NCBI GenBank assembly: GCA_938023735.1
Contig: CALJDK010000025.1
Span: 97,057-161,056, forward strand
Length of the DNA stretch: 64,000 nucleotides
Reading direction: 5' to 3'
DNA from: an uncultured Acidimicrobiales bacterium
GTDB taxonomy: Bacteria; Actinomycetota; Acidimicrobiia; Acidimicrobiales; SHLQ01
Positions 8,294 to 16,935 of this stretch are shown piece by piece. Made by a program: the position numbers and the translations under genes. Every line of letters starts with the position of its first letter. Position 1 is the stretch's first letter. The notes below the pieces were generated by a model. The model had not been told where the DNA came from, did no database searches, and saw only the letters and a list, made by a program, of their open reading frames with translations.

Positions 8294-10252
8294 CTAACCG
8301 AGCAGCGCCGCAGCGCGAGCCGCAATGTTGTCGACGCTGATGCCGAGCTCGTCCATGATTCGAGACGCCGGTGCAGATGCGCCGAAGCGGTCGATTCCGA
8401 TGACATCGTCGGCGAACCGGTGCCAGCCCATGGTGCTTGCGGCTTCGACGGCCAGCGTGGGAACACCCGTTGGCAACACGCTCTCGCGGTACTCGGCCGG
8501 CTGCTCATCGAACAGCTCCCAGCAGGGAAGCGATACCACTCGGGCGTTCACGCCGTCGGCGGCCATCGACGCGGCCACCTCGACGCACTTGTGTACCTCG
8601 GAACCGGTGGCGACGAGCACCAGGTCGGGAGCAGCGTCGGAGTCGACCAGCACGTACCCACCCTTGTCGGAGGCGCCTGCCGCGGTGCCTTCGAGTACGG
8701 GAAGATTCTGGCGGCTCATGATGAGTGCGGTGGGCCCATCGCTTCCGACAGCAACGCCCCAGGCCTGCGACGCTTCGTTGGCGTCGGCGGGTCGGATAAC
8801 CCGAAGGCCGGGAATCGCCCGAAGGGCGGCAAGATGTTCGACCGGTTGATGAGTGGGGCCATCTTCGCCGACACCGATGGAGTCGTGGGTCCACACAAAG
8901 ATCGACTTTGCGTGCGACAGGGCGGCAAGACGCACGGCGCCTCGCATGTAGTCGCTGAACACCAGGAAGGTGCCGCCAACCGGAATGCAGCCGCCGTGTA
9001 GCGCCATGCCGTTCATGATGGCGCCCATGCCGTGCTCGCGGATACCGAAGTAGATCTGACGGCCGGAGCGGTCGTCGGCGGTGAACACGCCACGGTCGAT
9101 GGCGGTTCCGGTATTGCCCGTGAGGTCGGCGCCGCCGCCCATGATTCCGGGCACCGAGTCGAGGATTGCGGCCATTGCCTGGCCGCCAGCCTTCCGGGTG
9201 GCGATGCTCTCGCCGACGTCGAAGGTGGGAAGGTTGGCGCGCCAGCCGTCGAGTCCGGTGGCGGCGACACAGGCGTCGTAGGTGTCGCGGTCGCCCGACC
9301 ACGCCGCCGCACCTGCCTGTTGTGCCGTGCGTGCTTCGGTTCCTCGAACCCCGGCGGCCCGGTAGTACTCGAGTACCTCGGCGGGCACGTGAAACGGCTC
9401 GTTCGGCAGGCCCATCGCCGCCTTGGTGGAAGCGATCTGTTCGTCCTTGAACACATAGCCGTGGGCGTGCGGGTCGTCGGTGTGCTCGGGCGATGGCGTA
9501 CCGATGTAGGTGCGAACGATGATGATCGAGGGCTTATCGGTGACCTCTTTGGCGCGCAGGAAAGCTGCCTCGAGAGCATCGAGATCTTCTCCGGCCTCGC
9601 CGATCTCGTCGACATGCCAGCCGTAGGAGCGGAACCGGGCGCCAGCATCGTCGCTGAGCGAAATCTCGGTGTGGCCATCGATGGACACGTGGTTGTCGTC
9701 GTACAAGTAGATCAGGCGACCGAGGCCAAGGTGGCCGGCCAGCGACGCCGACTCGTGGCTTACGCCTTCGGCAAGGTCGCCGTCGGACACGACGCCATAG
9801 ATGAAGTGGTCGCAGACCTCGGTGCCGAACCGAGCGCGGAGCGACTCTTCGGCGATGGCCATTCCGACGCCGTTGGCGAAGCCCTGGCCGAGAGGTCCGG
9901 TGGTGACCTCGACGCCGGTGGTGTGGCCGACTTCGGGGTGGCCCGGGGTGAGCGAATCCCACTGACGGAACGCCTTGAGGTCGTCGAGGGTCAGACCAAA
10001 GCCGGTGAGATGCAGCATTGAGTAGAGCAGGATCGATGCATGTCCGGGCGACAGGATAAAGCGGTCGCGATCGGCCCATTGGGGCTCGGACGCGTCGTAG
10101 TTCATGATGCGGGTCCACAGCACGTGGGCGGCAGGAGCCAGCGACATCGCAGTGCCCTGGTGACCCGACGACGCGGCATGTGGTGCATCCATCGAGAGGC
10201 CACGAATGACGTTGATTGCGGTTTGTTCGAGGGCCAGCTGGTCGGTTGACAT
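8294..10252 (-). CDS. tkt: Transketolase
   Basis: This 652-residue enzyme has full transketolase architecture. The thiamine-diphosphate domain carries SSGHQGTAMSLAP near the N-terminus, GPLGQGFANGVGMA, and the GDG..E..N-like segment SDGDLAEGVSHE. A central pyrimidine domain has YFGIREHGMGAIMNG and THDSIGVGEDGPTHQPVEHL. A C-terminal domain contains ATGSEVHKCVE. It moves two-carbon ketol units between sugar phosphates. The ATG at 10252 has AGGAAG at 10259-10264. It lies upstream of transaldolase and downstream of the FIST gene, all on the minus strand. Confidence 0.95.
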   Translation of the reverse strand: MSTDQLALEQTAINVIRGLSMDAPHAASSGHQGTAMSLAPAAHVLWTRIMNYDASEPQWADRDRFILSPGHASILLYSMLHLTGFGLTLDDLKAFRQWDSLTPGHPEVGHTTGVEVTTGPLGQGFANGVGMAIAEESLRARFGTEVCDHFIYGVVSDGDLAEGVSHESASLAGHLGLGRLIYLYDDNHVSIDGHTEISLSDDAGARFRSYGWHVDEIGEAGEDLDALEAAFLRAKEVTDKPSIIIVRTYIGTPSPEHTDDPHAHGYVFKDEQIASTKAAMGLPNEPFHVPAEVLEYYRAAGVRGTEARTAQQAGAAAWSGDRDTYDACVAATGLDGWRANLPTFDVGESIATRKAGGQAMAAILDSVPGIMGGGADLTGNTGTAIDRGVFTADDRSGRQIYFGIREHGMGAIMNGMALHGGCIPVGGTFLVFSDYMRGAVRLAALSHAKSIFVWTHDSIGVGEDGPTHQPVEHLAALRAIPGLRVIRPADANEASQAWGVAVGSDGPTALIMSRQNLPVLEGTAAGASDKGGYVLVDSDAAPDLVLVATGSEVHKCVEVAASMAADGVNARVVSLPCWELFDEQPAEYRESVLPTGVPTLAVEAASTMGWHRFADDVIGIDRFGASAPASRIMDELGISVDNIAARAAALLG

Positions 10253-10329
10253 GTAGTGCTTCCTGCGGAAAAGGTAGTGGGGGTGGGGAACGAATCGTTG
10301 GGCAAGTGTCGGAGCGTAAGTATCCGAAA

Positions 10330-11466
10330 CTAGTGGAACAGTAGTGTTGAAGCGGTGAAGCCGTGCAGGTAATTTACGCCGCCGATCGGGCCGATCTCGC
10401 CAGCACAAAACATGCCTGCGAGCGCCGCCCCCTCGGTCCGATCGTGCACCGTTGCCGCGTCGTGGTGAGGTTCACCGAAAAGATAGGTGCCCCGACCGTT
10501 GCAAGTGAACACGAGGGCTGCTTGGCTGCCCGCCGACTCTTCGTGAAGAAGGTTGAGATCTTCACTGGCGGTGGCGGCATCGCGAACTTGAAACTGCACG
10601 ACCGCGCCAACCGGCGCATGATCGCCGATGGCAATCGCTCGCGTGGTTTTGTCGGCGCCCAGGACGCCTCGAATCACAAAGTCGCCACGCTCGAAGGTTG
10701 CTCGCTGTTCGTTGGCCACGATGCCGATATGAACCCCCTGACTGAGAAGGCGCCGTTCGTCATCGGTGGCGTCGGCCACCAGCGATTCGAGCCGGTCGAG
10801 AGCCGGGCTTCCGCCCAACTCCTCGATCATGTTGTCGGTGGACTTGGTGACGGTGAAGGGGTCGCCGATGGGTCGACATCCCTGGGATACCACCGTCGTG
10901 GTTGCGGTGGACCTGTCGAGCACGACGGCGACAGCGCCGTGGTCATAGGTGTCGTCGTTCAGTACTACCCGGTTTCCGCCAGGCCCTCGCGCAGCCGACG
11001 CCAAACCGCCAACCAGGCTGATGCCGGGCGCTGACGCATTGAGGGCCTGAAGCAGCCCATCGGCCGGAAACGAGAACGGGTCGGCCAGGACCAGCAGTGT
11101 GTCGTCGGCGGTGAGACCGGCGGGCAATCCGTCGATACTCCAACCGTCAGAGCCCTGCGATGCGTTAAGACGAACGGGTCGACACTGGCCCACGTTTCCG
11201 GCCCACAGCGATAGTGCGGGGCCTTCCTCGACCTCGCGTGCTCCGCCCATCACCGACACAGCCGTCGTGCCGATGAGCGTGGTTGGCTGCAGCACCTGAT
11301 GCACCACGGCGAGGAGGTCTTCGAGCACGCCAACCAGAGGGGCGGTGACGAACAAGATGGCAAGGTCGGGGGCCGGACCGACGCCATCGAGCACATCGCC
11401 TACCGCTTCACCGATGGCGTGGGTGGCCAGAGGATGCTCGGACAGCGAGCTGGCGAACCGGGCCAT
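10330..11466 (-). CDS. FIST-domain protein (N- and C-terminal FIST)
   Basis: This 378-residue soluble protein has a FIST_N region with LIGTTAVSVMGGAREVEEGPALSLW, LVGGLASA and DHGAVAVVLD, then a FIST_C region with GVHIGIVANEQ, NLLHEESAGSQAALVFTCNGRG and the terminal FCAGEIGPIGGVNYLHGFTAS. FIST domains are proposed sensors of small ligands, often attached to signalling proteins. Here there is no extra output domain. The ATG at 11466 lies 5 bases after the preceding gene's stop, so the pair are an operon. The link to downstream tkt/tal may be positional only. Confidence 0.85.
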   Translation of the reverse strand: MARFASSLSEHPLATHAIGEAVGDVLDGVGPAPDLAILFVTAPLVGVLEDLLAVVHQVLQPTTLIGTTAVSVMGGAREVEEGPALSLWAGNVGQCRPVRLNASQGSDGWSIDGLPAGLTADDTLLVLADPFSFPADGLLQALNASAPGISLVGGLASAARGPGGNRVVLNDDTYDHGAVAVVLDRSTATTTVVSQGCRPIGDPFTVTKSTDNMIEELGGSPALDRLESLVADATDDERRLLSQGVHIGIVANEQRATFERGDFVIRGVLGADKTTRAIAIGDHAPVGAVVQFQVRDAATASEDLNLLHEESAGSQAALVFTCNGRGTYLFGEPHHDAATVHDRTEGAALAGMFCAGEIGPIGGVNYLHGFTASTLLFH

Positions 11467-11471
11467 GTGCG

Positions 11472-11864
11472 CTACTCGGCGGGGGCCGGTGGAAGGAGCG
11501 TGTAGGGCACCAGCGTTTCGACGCCTCGGTCGATGCTGCAATGGGCGTAGATGGTGCCGTAGTCGTCGAACTCGAGCTCGGCGCGAACCAGGCGGTAGGT
11601 GAACTTGCCTGGCTCGACCTGAAGCGGTTGTACGTTGCGGGCGATCTGCTCGCCGTCGCGTTTGAACACCACCTCGAGCACGCCGTCGCCCGATTCCTCG
11701 GGTCCGGCGTGGGCGATTATCGCCAGGTGCGGTGCCCACGTGAGGGGCAAAGGCGTTGGCGCCGCGGCCGAGAACTGAATTCCGGCCATATCGATTCGGG
11801 TGCTCGGGCCATCGACCTGACGAAGATCGATCGTGTCAAGAAAGAGTGCGGAGAGAATTTGCAT
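11472..11864 (-). CDS. Hypothetical protein, DUF6941-like beta-sheet fold
   Basis: This 130-residue protein is rich in alternating beta strands, such as QILSALFLDTIDLRQVDG, APHLAIIAHAG and GVLEVVFKRDGEQIARN. It ends with an acidic/proline tail. The arrangement resembles the actinobacterial DUF6941 family, which has no known function. It is translated from an ATG at 11864, divergent from the PBP4 gene with only 42 bases between starts. The stop is followed 5 bases later by the FIST gene. The family assignment is tentative. Confidence 0.6.
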   Translation of the reverse strand: MQILSALFLDTIDLRQVDGPSTRIDMAGIQFSAAAPTPLPLTWAPHLAIIAHAGPEESGDGVLEVVFKRDGEQIARNVQPLQVEPGKFTYRLVRAELEFDDYGTIYAHCSIDRGVETLVPYTLLPPAPAE

Positions 11865-11906
11865 GATCTCCGGATCTTTACACGCGACGTCCTCTACGAT
11901 TGCGCC

Positions 11907-13319
11907 GTGCGCAAGCTCGTTCTACCCCTTTTGCTCCTTATCGCCGCCGGAGTGGCCGCGTGGATGGCCCGCGAAGCCGACCGCGAGGCGGCCGCATTAA
12001 GCGAGCCGGCCGCTTCATCGCCGCAGCCATCGCCGGTTACGCCCATGTTCTCGGCCCGTCGACTTCCCACGTTTATCCGCGTAGCAACATCCAACGAAGT
12101 GCTGGCCGAAGATCTGGTGTCGGTGGTCAACGAATCGCCCGAGGCGTCGTGTCTGGTGGTTCACTCCAGCAGCGGTGAAGAAGTCTTCAACCACAACGGC
12201 ACGTTGCCACTGGTGCCCGCGTCGGCGCAGAAACTTGTCACCGGCGCCGCAGCTCTCGAGGCACTCGGCGAGGACTTCACCTATAAGACGGTGGTTGCCG
12301 CCGAGTCGATTGTCGACGGCGTGGTCGAGGGCGACCTTTGGCTGATCGGCGGCGGCGACCCAATTATCGCCACCGAGCGCTACATCGGTCGTTACCCCGA
12401 AGCCCACGCCTTCACCGACCTGGCCGAGCTTGCCGATGCCGTGGTGGCATTTGGGATCACTGAGGTTCGAGGCGCAGTCGTCGGTGTCGAAAGTCGCTAC
12501 GACCTTGAGCGCTCGGTTGCCAGTTGGCCTCCCCGGTTCGTCGACCAGAACCAAACCGGCCCGCTCAGCGCACTGTCGGTAAACGACGGTTTCAGCCGGT
12601 ACCCCGACGACAATGAAGCCAACCAACTCGCTACCCGTTCCGAGCAGCCAGCGGTGAACTCGGCGGCGATTTTCGACGATCTGCTCGAAGCGCGGGGAAT
12701 CATTCCGCAACAGAGCGCAAAGACCGGTGAGCCGCCAAACGGCATGCAGGAGATCGCCGTGCTCGAATCGCCGCCGATGACCGATGTCGTTGGCCAGATG
12801 TTGGCCAACAGCGACAACAGCACTGCCGAGCTGTTGTTGAAAGAAATTGGCCTGGCAGCTCGCAACGAACCAACCACCGCAGCCGGTGCAGCAGCGTCGG
12901 GCGTTCTCATGACGAGAGCTGGTTTCAAGATGGCTGGGGTCGTCGTGGACGATGGCAGTGGCCTGTCGAGCGAAAACCAGCTGACCTGCGACTTGCTAAT
13001 CGACCTGCTCGACCGGGCCGGCCCGGAATCGGCGATTGCCGGAGGTCTGGCCATCGGAGGCGAGCGAGGCACCCTGCGCGAACGATTTCAGGGCGCCGAC
13101 GTCACCGGCAAGATTCGAGGAAAGACCGGCAGCCTCAATGAGGTGTCGGCGCTGGCTGGCTTCGCCGAGGCTGCCAATGGCGACATCCTTACCTTCGCCT
13201 ACATCGCCAACCAGCCAGAACTTAACCCCAACCGAGCCCATGCAATCCAGGAAGACCTGGGCGAGGAGCTTGTCGAGTACCCCGAAGGTCCGGCACTCGC
13301 CGACCTGGGTCCGAAGTAG
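11907..13319 (+). CDS. dacB: D-alanyl-D-alanine carboxypeptidase/endopeptidase (PBP4, peptidase S13)
   Basis: This 470-residue extracytoplasmic penicillin-binding protein trims or cleaves peptidoglycan stem peptides. An N-terminal hydrophobic segment (LVLPLLLLIAAGVAAW) is a signal anchor. The catalytic triad motifs are all present: SxxK is SAQK (Ser106, Lys109), SxN is SDN (Ser302-Asn304), and KTG is at 406-408. The GTG at 11907 places Arg-Lys just before the hydrophobic core. A TACGAT hexamer at 11895-11900 would fit a leaderless transcript. The gene is divergent from the DUF6941-like gene. Confidence 0.92.
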   Translation: MRKLVLPLLLLIAAGVAAWMAREADREAAALSEPAASSPQPSPVTPMFSARRLPTFIRVATSNEVLAEDLVSVVNESPEASCLVVHSSSGEEVFNHNGTLPLVPASAQKLVTGAAALEALGEDFTYKTVVAAESIVDGVVEGDLWLIGGGDPIIATERYIGRYPEAHAFTDLAELADAVVAFGITEVRGAVVGVESRYDLERSVASWPPRFVDQNQTGPLSALSVNDGFSRYPDDNEANQLATRSEQPAVNSAAIFDDLLEARGIIPQQSAKTGEPPNGMQEIAVLESPPMTDVVGQMLANSDNSTAELLLKEIGLAARNEPTTAAGAAASGVLMTRAGFKMAGVVVDDGSGLSSENQLTCDLLIDLLDRAGPESAIAGGLAIGGERGTLRERFQGADVTGKIRGKTGSLNEVSALAGFAEAANGDILTFAYIANQPELNPNRAHAIQEDLGEELVEYPEGPALADLGPK

Positions 13320-13328
13320 TAGGCGCTT

Positions 13329-13961
13329 ATGGTCGACGCCTACGAGCTCCCCATGTTCCCGCTCGGCTCGGTGCTGTTTACGTCGATGGTTCTGCCGCTT
13401 CACCTGTTTGAGCCGCGGTACCTCCAGTTGGCCAGCGACGTATTGGCCGGCGACCGAGAGTTCGGTGTGGTGCTCATCGAGCGCGGCAGCGAAGTCGGCG
13501 GGGGAGAGGTGCGATGCGATGTCGGCACTGTTGCCCAGGTTCTTGAAGAGCATCAGTTCGATGACGGCCGGTGGGCGCTCGGCTCGGTCGGAACTCGGCG
13601 AATCAAGGTTCTCGAGTGGCTCGACGACAATCCTTACCCCCGTGCACTGGTGGTCGATCTCCCCGAAGAAACCGACTACGAGCAGCCCGAAGTGTTGCGA
13701 GACACCGTGGCCAACTGTGAAAGCCAACTTCGACGGGCCATCGACAAACTCGTTCGCCTCGGCGAGGTGCCAGCGGGTATCGAGCTTGAGATCAGCGAGG
13801 ATCCGGCACTGGCATCGCACCAGATTTCGGCGCTGGGACCGTTCGGCCCGTCCGACCGGCAAGATCTGCTTACCAGCGACGGTGCCAGCGAGCGACTCGA
13901 GTTACTCGACGGACTCCTCGACGACGCCCATGCGATGCTTGACTTCCGCCTTGCGGAATAG
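13329..13961 (+). CDS. LON substrate-binding-domain protein
   Basis: This 210-residue stand-alone LON N-terminal (PUA-like) domain has the signature FPLGSVLFTSMVLPLHLFEPRYLQ near the start, then FGVVLIERGSEVGG and VGTVAQVLE. It has no ATPase or protease domain, so it is not Lon protease. The role of such proteins is unclear; protein quality control is often proposed. It starts 9 bases after the PBP4 stop and is probably co-transcribed with it. Its last six codons lie in a 25-bp tandem repeat that continues past the stop. Confidence 0.88.
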   Translation: MVDAYELPMFPLGSVLFTSMVLPLHLFEPRYLQLASDVLAGDREFGVVLIERGSEVGGGEVRCDVGTVAQVLEEHQFDDGRWALGSVGTRRIKVLEWLDDNPYPRALVVDLPEETDYEQPEVLRDTVANCESQLRRAIDKLVRLGEVPAGIELEISEDPALASHQISALGPFGPSDRQDLLTSDGASERLELLDGLLDDAHAMLDFRLAE

Positions 13962-14005
13962 GCTCGACTTCCGCCTTGCGGAATAGGCTCGACTTCCGCC
14001 TCGCT
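13941..14005 (+). repeat. 25-bp tandem repeat spanning the LON-gene stop codon
   Basis: The 25-base unit starting GACTTCCGCCTTGCGGAATA occurs at 13941-13965 and 13966-13990, then as a partial diverged copy from 13991. Each unit contains CCGCCTTGCGG, an imperfect palindrome, and a TAG. Because 25 is not a multiple of three, copies after the first fall out of frame. The first copy encodes the protein's final residues (DFRLAE) and stop. The hairpin potential may help terminate transcription. Confidence 0.85.
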
Positions 14006-14109
14006 GACCGACAGACGAAGCCTCGACGGCTATCTGTTCCGCCCGCTTGGTCAATGAACACAACGAGACGGTCTACTAGAGTCGGCGCTTGGTAGAGGAG
14101 GCCCACATC

Positions 14110-14415
14110 GTGGCAGAAGAAGTCGTTGAAAAAGACGAGAATCCGGTCAATGAGGTCGTCAACCTCATCAAGGCGTACGCCATGCAAGAGACCGTTGAAC
14201 CGCTCAAGCCCATCGGAAAGTTCGTCGCCTTCGGTGCCGCGGGCGGGATCCTCATGGGGCTTGGTATCTTGCTGATGTCCCTGGCGATGCTCCGAGGCCT
14301 CCAAACCGTCGACTTCTTCGATGGAAACTGGTCGCTGCTCGCCTACCTCGCGGTCGGACTGACCGTTCTCCTCATCGCTGGCCTGCTCGGCTCACGAATC
14401 AAGAAAGACCTCTAA
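14110..14415 (+). CDS. Actinobacterial holin-like membrane protein (phage holin superfamily)
   Basis: This 101-residue protein has a charged N-terminus (VAEEVVEKDENPVNEVVNLIKAYA) and two transmembrane helices, around GAAGGILMGLGILLMSLAML and LLAYLAVGLTVLLIAGLLG. It ends in a basic tail. The plan matches the YqjE/holin-X family found in actinobacteria outside prophages; no lysis gene is nearby. I prefer the GTG at 14110 because GAGGAG lies at 14095-14100, over a TTG at 14089. It begins a three-gene cassette with 14419 and 14657. Confidence 0.75.
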   Translation: MAEEVVEKDENPVNEVVNLIKAYAMQETVEPLKPIGKFVAFGAAGGILMGLGILLMSLAMLRGLQTVDFFDGNWSLLAYLAVGLTVLLIAGLLGSRIKKDL

Positions 14416-14418
14416 GCA

Positions 14419-14646
14419 ATGACCGACCCATCAAAAAAGACGATCACGCCCAGCGATCTCGAATCACAGTTTCGCGGCATCAAGTCCCAGGTCGACGAAA
14501 AGACCGGCCAGGCGAAAGCGCAGGCCGCAAACAAGATGGTTCCCGCCGGTGTCGCCGCTGCGGTCCTCGTCTTGCTGATTGGTTTCCTGTTCGGTAAGCG
14601 CGCTGCCAAGAAGACCTCTTCGGTCGTCGAAATTCGTCGGATCTGA
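14419..14646 (+). CDS. Small single-pass membrane protein
   Basis: This 75-residue protein starts 3 bases after the holin-like gene. It has a hydrophilic N-terminus with DLESQFRGIKSQVDEKTGQ, a single hydrophobic helix near residues 42-60 (VPAGVAAAVLVLLIGFLFG) and a basic KRAAKK anchor. I know no family name. The order holin-like, single-pass, basic-tail protein suggests a small envelope-associated unit. Confidence 0.65.
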   Translation: MTDPSKKTITPSDLESQFRGIKSQVDEKTGQAKAQAANKMVPAGVAAAVLVLLIGFLFGKRAAKKTSSVVEIRRI

Positions 14647-14656
14647 CCACCCGCTC

Positions 14657-15073
14657 ATGCTTCCATTCTCCAAAAAGGCGCTGAAGTACCAGATGCGGCG
14701 CAACGCCACCACCAAGGGTCTCTTTGGCGGCAACAAATTGTGGCTTGCAGTGTTTGTGCTCCAACGCCTCGGCGGGTTCAAGAATAAGCTCACCAAGGGC
14801 GGCGAGATGCCGGTCGAGATCAGCGAAGATATGAAGCAGGGGGGCGTGTTTGCCATCATCCACAACCCGCCGCCTCCTACCAAGAAGCAGCTGAAGAAAG
14901 AGAAGAAGGCGCTCGCCAAGGCCGACAAGAGGGCCTCGGTGGTCGAGGTCAAACCTTCGAAGCGCTCCTCGAAGAAAGCCGCGAAGGCGGCAAAGAAGGC
15001 GGCGAAACGCACCAAGAAGGTCGAGAAGCGCCTCGTCAAGCCTACGGTTGTCGAGATCGGACTCGACCGGTAG
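14657..15073 (+). CDS. Basic Lys/Ala-rich protein, possibly nucleic-acid or membrane-surface binding
   Basis: This 138-residue protein is translated from an ATG at 14657, 10 bases after the previous stop. An N-terminal part with KLWLAVFVLQRLGGFKNKL could be a short amphipathic or membrane helix. The remainder becomes strongly basic, with KKQLKKEKKALAKADKR and a KKAAKAAKKAAKRTKK tract. No enzyme motif is seen. The Lys/Ala tract resembles histone-H1-like tails, but the hydrophobic N-terminus favours membrane association. Function unknown. Confidence 0.65.
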   Translation: MLPFSKKALKYQMRRNATTKGLFGGNKLWLAVFVLQRLGGFKNKLTKGGEMPVEISEDMKQGGVFAIIHNPPPPTKKQLKKEKKALAKADKRASVVEVKPSKRSSKKAAKAAKKAAKRTKKVEKRLVKPTVVEIGLDR

Positions 15074-15216
15074 CTCCGGTCGCCGGTCGAGTATCGAACC
15101 GGAACACTCCATTCCCAGACCATTCCCAATCAATTTCCAGACCCTTCCCAGACCCTTCCCCGTCCTGGTCTCGTTTGAGGCAGCAGGACCCCGTCGCATA
15201 GAACGAGACAACCGAC

Positions 15217-15987
15217 ATGCCAGCATTTGCCTCAGGCGACACGGTCCTGCTGATCGACAAGAAAAAGCGGCGGTACCTAGTGGAGTTGGTTGAGGCTGGT
15301 GAGTTTCACTCCCACGCCGGGTTTGTGCCCCACGACGAGATCATTGGTTCGCCCGATGGTTGCGAGGTAAAGAGCACGCGCGGATCCAACTTCCTCGCCG
15401 TGCGCCCCACGCTGAGCGACTTTGTTCTCAAAATGCCCCGCGGTGCGCAGGTGATCTACCCCAAAGATCTTGGCCCAATCCTTTTGCTGGCCGACATTTA
15501 CCCCGGCGCCAAGGTGTTCGAATCGGGATTGGGCTCGGGGGCGTTGTCGATGACAATGCTCCGTGCTGGTGCCGAAATCACCGGCTACGAACTGCGTGAA
15601 GATTTCGCCACCAAGGCCCAAGCCAACGTACGCAAGATGCTGGGCGCCGAAGCACTCGAACGCTACGACGTGCACCTTCGCGACGCATACGAGGGTATCG
15701 ACGGAACCGACTTCGACCGGGTGGTCCTCGACCTCCCCGAACCCTGGAATGTGGTGCCTCACGCGGCCAAGGCGCTGCGGCCGGGCGGCATCCTGGTGGC
15801 CTACACGCCAAGTGTGACCCAGGTGTCCCAGGTTCGTGCTTCGCTCGAACGAAACGGCTTCATGATGGCCGAGACCGTCGAGATCCTTCAGCGGTCCTGG
15901 TACGTCGAAGGCCAGGCGGTCCGACCCGATCACCGCATGGTTGCCCACACGGCGTTTTTGACCCATGCGCGGCTTTCGGGAAGCTAG
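15217..15987 (+). CDS. trmI: tRNA (adenine-N1)-methyltransferase TrmI
   Basis: This 256-residue SAM-dependent enzyme makes m1A58 in the T-loop of tRNA. A small N-terminal beta domain is followed by a Rossmann domain with ESGLGSGALSMTMLRAG (SAM motif I), an acidic strand TGYELRED, and LDLPEPWNV (motif IV). The segment VLKMPRGAQVIYPKDLGPIL is the family's lead-in. In many actinobacteria trmI precedes the proteasome ATPase gene, as it does here two genes upstream. Short CCAGACCCTTCC repeats at about 15130-15160 lie in its leader. The next gene overlaps its end by 23 bases. Confidence 0.92.
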   Translation: MPAFASGDTVLLIDKKKRRYLVELVEAGEFHSHAGFVPHDEIIGSPDGCEVKSTRGSNFLAVRPTLSDFVLKMPRGAQVIYPKDLGPILLLADIYPGAKVFESGLGSGALSMTMLRAGAEITGYELREDFATKAQANVRKMLGAEALERYDVHLRDAYEGIDGTDFDRVVLDLPEPWNVVPHAAKALRPGGILVAYTPSVTQVSQVRASLERNGFMMAETVEILQRSWYVEGQAVRPDHRMVAHTAFLTHARLSGS

Positions 15988-16795
15988 CCGCGCTGCGGCG
16001 CTGGTCGTAACCGTCCTGATGGGGGCGCTCTTGCTTGCGGCGTGTGGTGGTCAACCGGGCGCCGATGACGACCCGGTGCAATCCGTTACGTCGCTTGCTC
16101 CCGAAGCAACCCTGCCGGTCTACGACGACGACCGAACCGACCTTGACCCGGGCGATCCTCCAGCGGAACTCGACGAAGATCTCATCGACGCCACCTTGAC
16201 CTCTGCAGTGCAGGTGGTCGGCGAAGGGTGCACCCGACTTCAACTGGGAAGCGGGTTCGTGGTCGATGAGGAGACGGTCGTTACCAACGCCCATGTCGTG
16301 GCTGGAGTCGACGAGGTGATGGTACGGACCCGCACAGGCGCCATGAATGCCGAACTCCTTGGGTTCGACCCCAAGGCCGACATCGCGGTGCTCCGGGTTG
16401 AAGGTCTGGTGTTACCGGCGCTCGAACTGATCAATGGCGACATCGACGACGAAGGGGTTCTGCTGGGTTTCGGAGGAAGCGCGTCCACCGACAACGGCAC
16501 CCTGGCGCCTCCCGACCCCGATCCGTTTCGTATCAACCGGCTCATCGTTGCGACCGGCGAGAACATCTACCGCGATCCTGGCGAGACCCGCCGCGACGCG
16601 TATCTCATCGCCGCCGAGATTGAGCCGGGTGATTCCGGTGGCGCGTTGGTGCGCTCCGACGGGACAGTGGTTGGCATGGCCTTCGCCGCATCGAAGCGGT
16701 CGAACGCGGCCTATGCAGTGCGGGCATCGGAGATTCTGTCGAGGCTCGATAATCCCGAGATTCTCGGCGACACGCAGCGTTGCGCACGGGGCTAA
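15965..16795 (+). CDS. Trypsin-like serine protease, predicted lipoprotein
   Basis: This 276-residue protein has a lipobox (LLLAACGG, Cys27) after a hydrophobic signal. The secreted domain carries a chymotrypsin-fold triad: NAHVV with His110, DIAVLRV with Asp139 and GDSGGAL with Ser224. GSGFVVDE precedes the His strand, as in HtrA/trypsin_2 proteins. There is no PDZ domain. It probably cleaves envelope or extracellular proteins while anchored to the membrane. Its ATG lies inside the end of trmI. A strong terminator follows at 16834-16859. Confidence 0.85.
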   Translation: MRGFREASRAAALVVTVLMGALLLAACGGQPGADDDPVQSVTSLAPEATLPVYDDDRTDLDPGDPPAELDEDLIDATLTSAVQVVGEGCTRLQLGSGFVVDEETVVTNAHVVAGVDEVMVRTRTGAMNAELLGFDPKADIAVLRVEGLVLPALELINGDIDDEGVLLGFGGSASTDNGTLAPPDPDPFRINRLIVATGENIYRDPGETRRDAYLIAAEIEPGDSGGALVRSDGTVVGMAFAASKRSNAAYAVRASEILSRLDNPEILGDTQRCARG

Positions 16796-16833
16796 AGACA
16801 CAGATGTCGCTGATGGCTTGCTCAGCAAACGAA

Positions 16834-16859
16834 AAATGGGAGGCCGGAGCCTCCCATTT
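16834..16859. terminator. Bidirectional hairpin between convergent genes
   Basis: AAATGGGAGGC (16834-16844) pairs perfectly with GCCTCCCATTT (16849-16859) around a CGGA loop, an 11-bp stem. It sits between the protease (plus) and ferredoxin (minus) stops. The AAA/TTT ends give U-rich 3' ends in both directions. A further repeat, AATCGATT-CTG-AATCGATT, follows at about 16876-16894. Confidence 0.8.
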
Positions 16860-16935
16860 CGGTACGAATTTGCACGAATCGATTCTGAATCGATTGCGTT
16901 TGGTTGCGCCTTGATTGCCAGTTCGGCAGCGAGGC

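Noticed and set aside
9032-10021. Long open frame antisense to transketolase
   Set aside because: It lies wholly opposite a strongly conserved enzyme and shows no domain; high-GC codon bias creates such frames.
11895-11907. Firm promoter call for dacB
   Set aside because: Only a TACGAT hexamer is seen; no -35 at the right distance, so it is mentioned in the gene entry only.
14110-14415. Prophage lysis gene
   Set aside because: The holin-like protein belongs to a chromosomal actinobacterial family and no phage genes are nearby.
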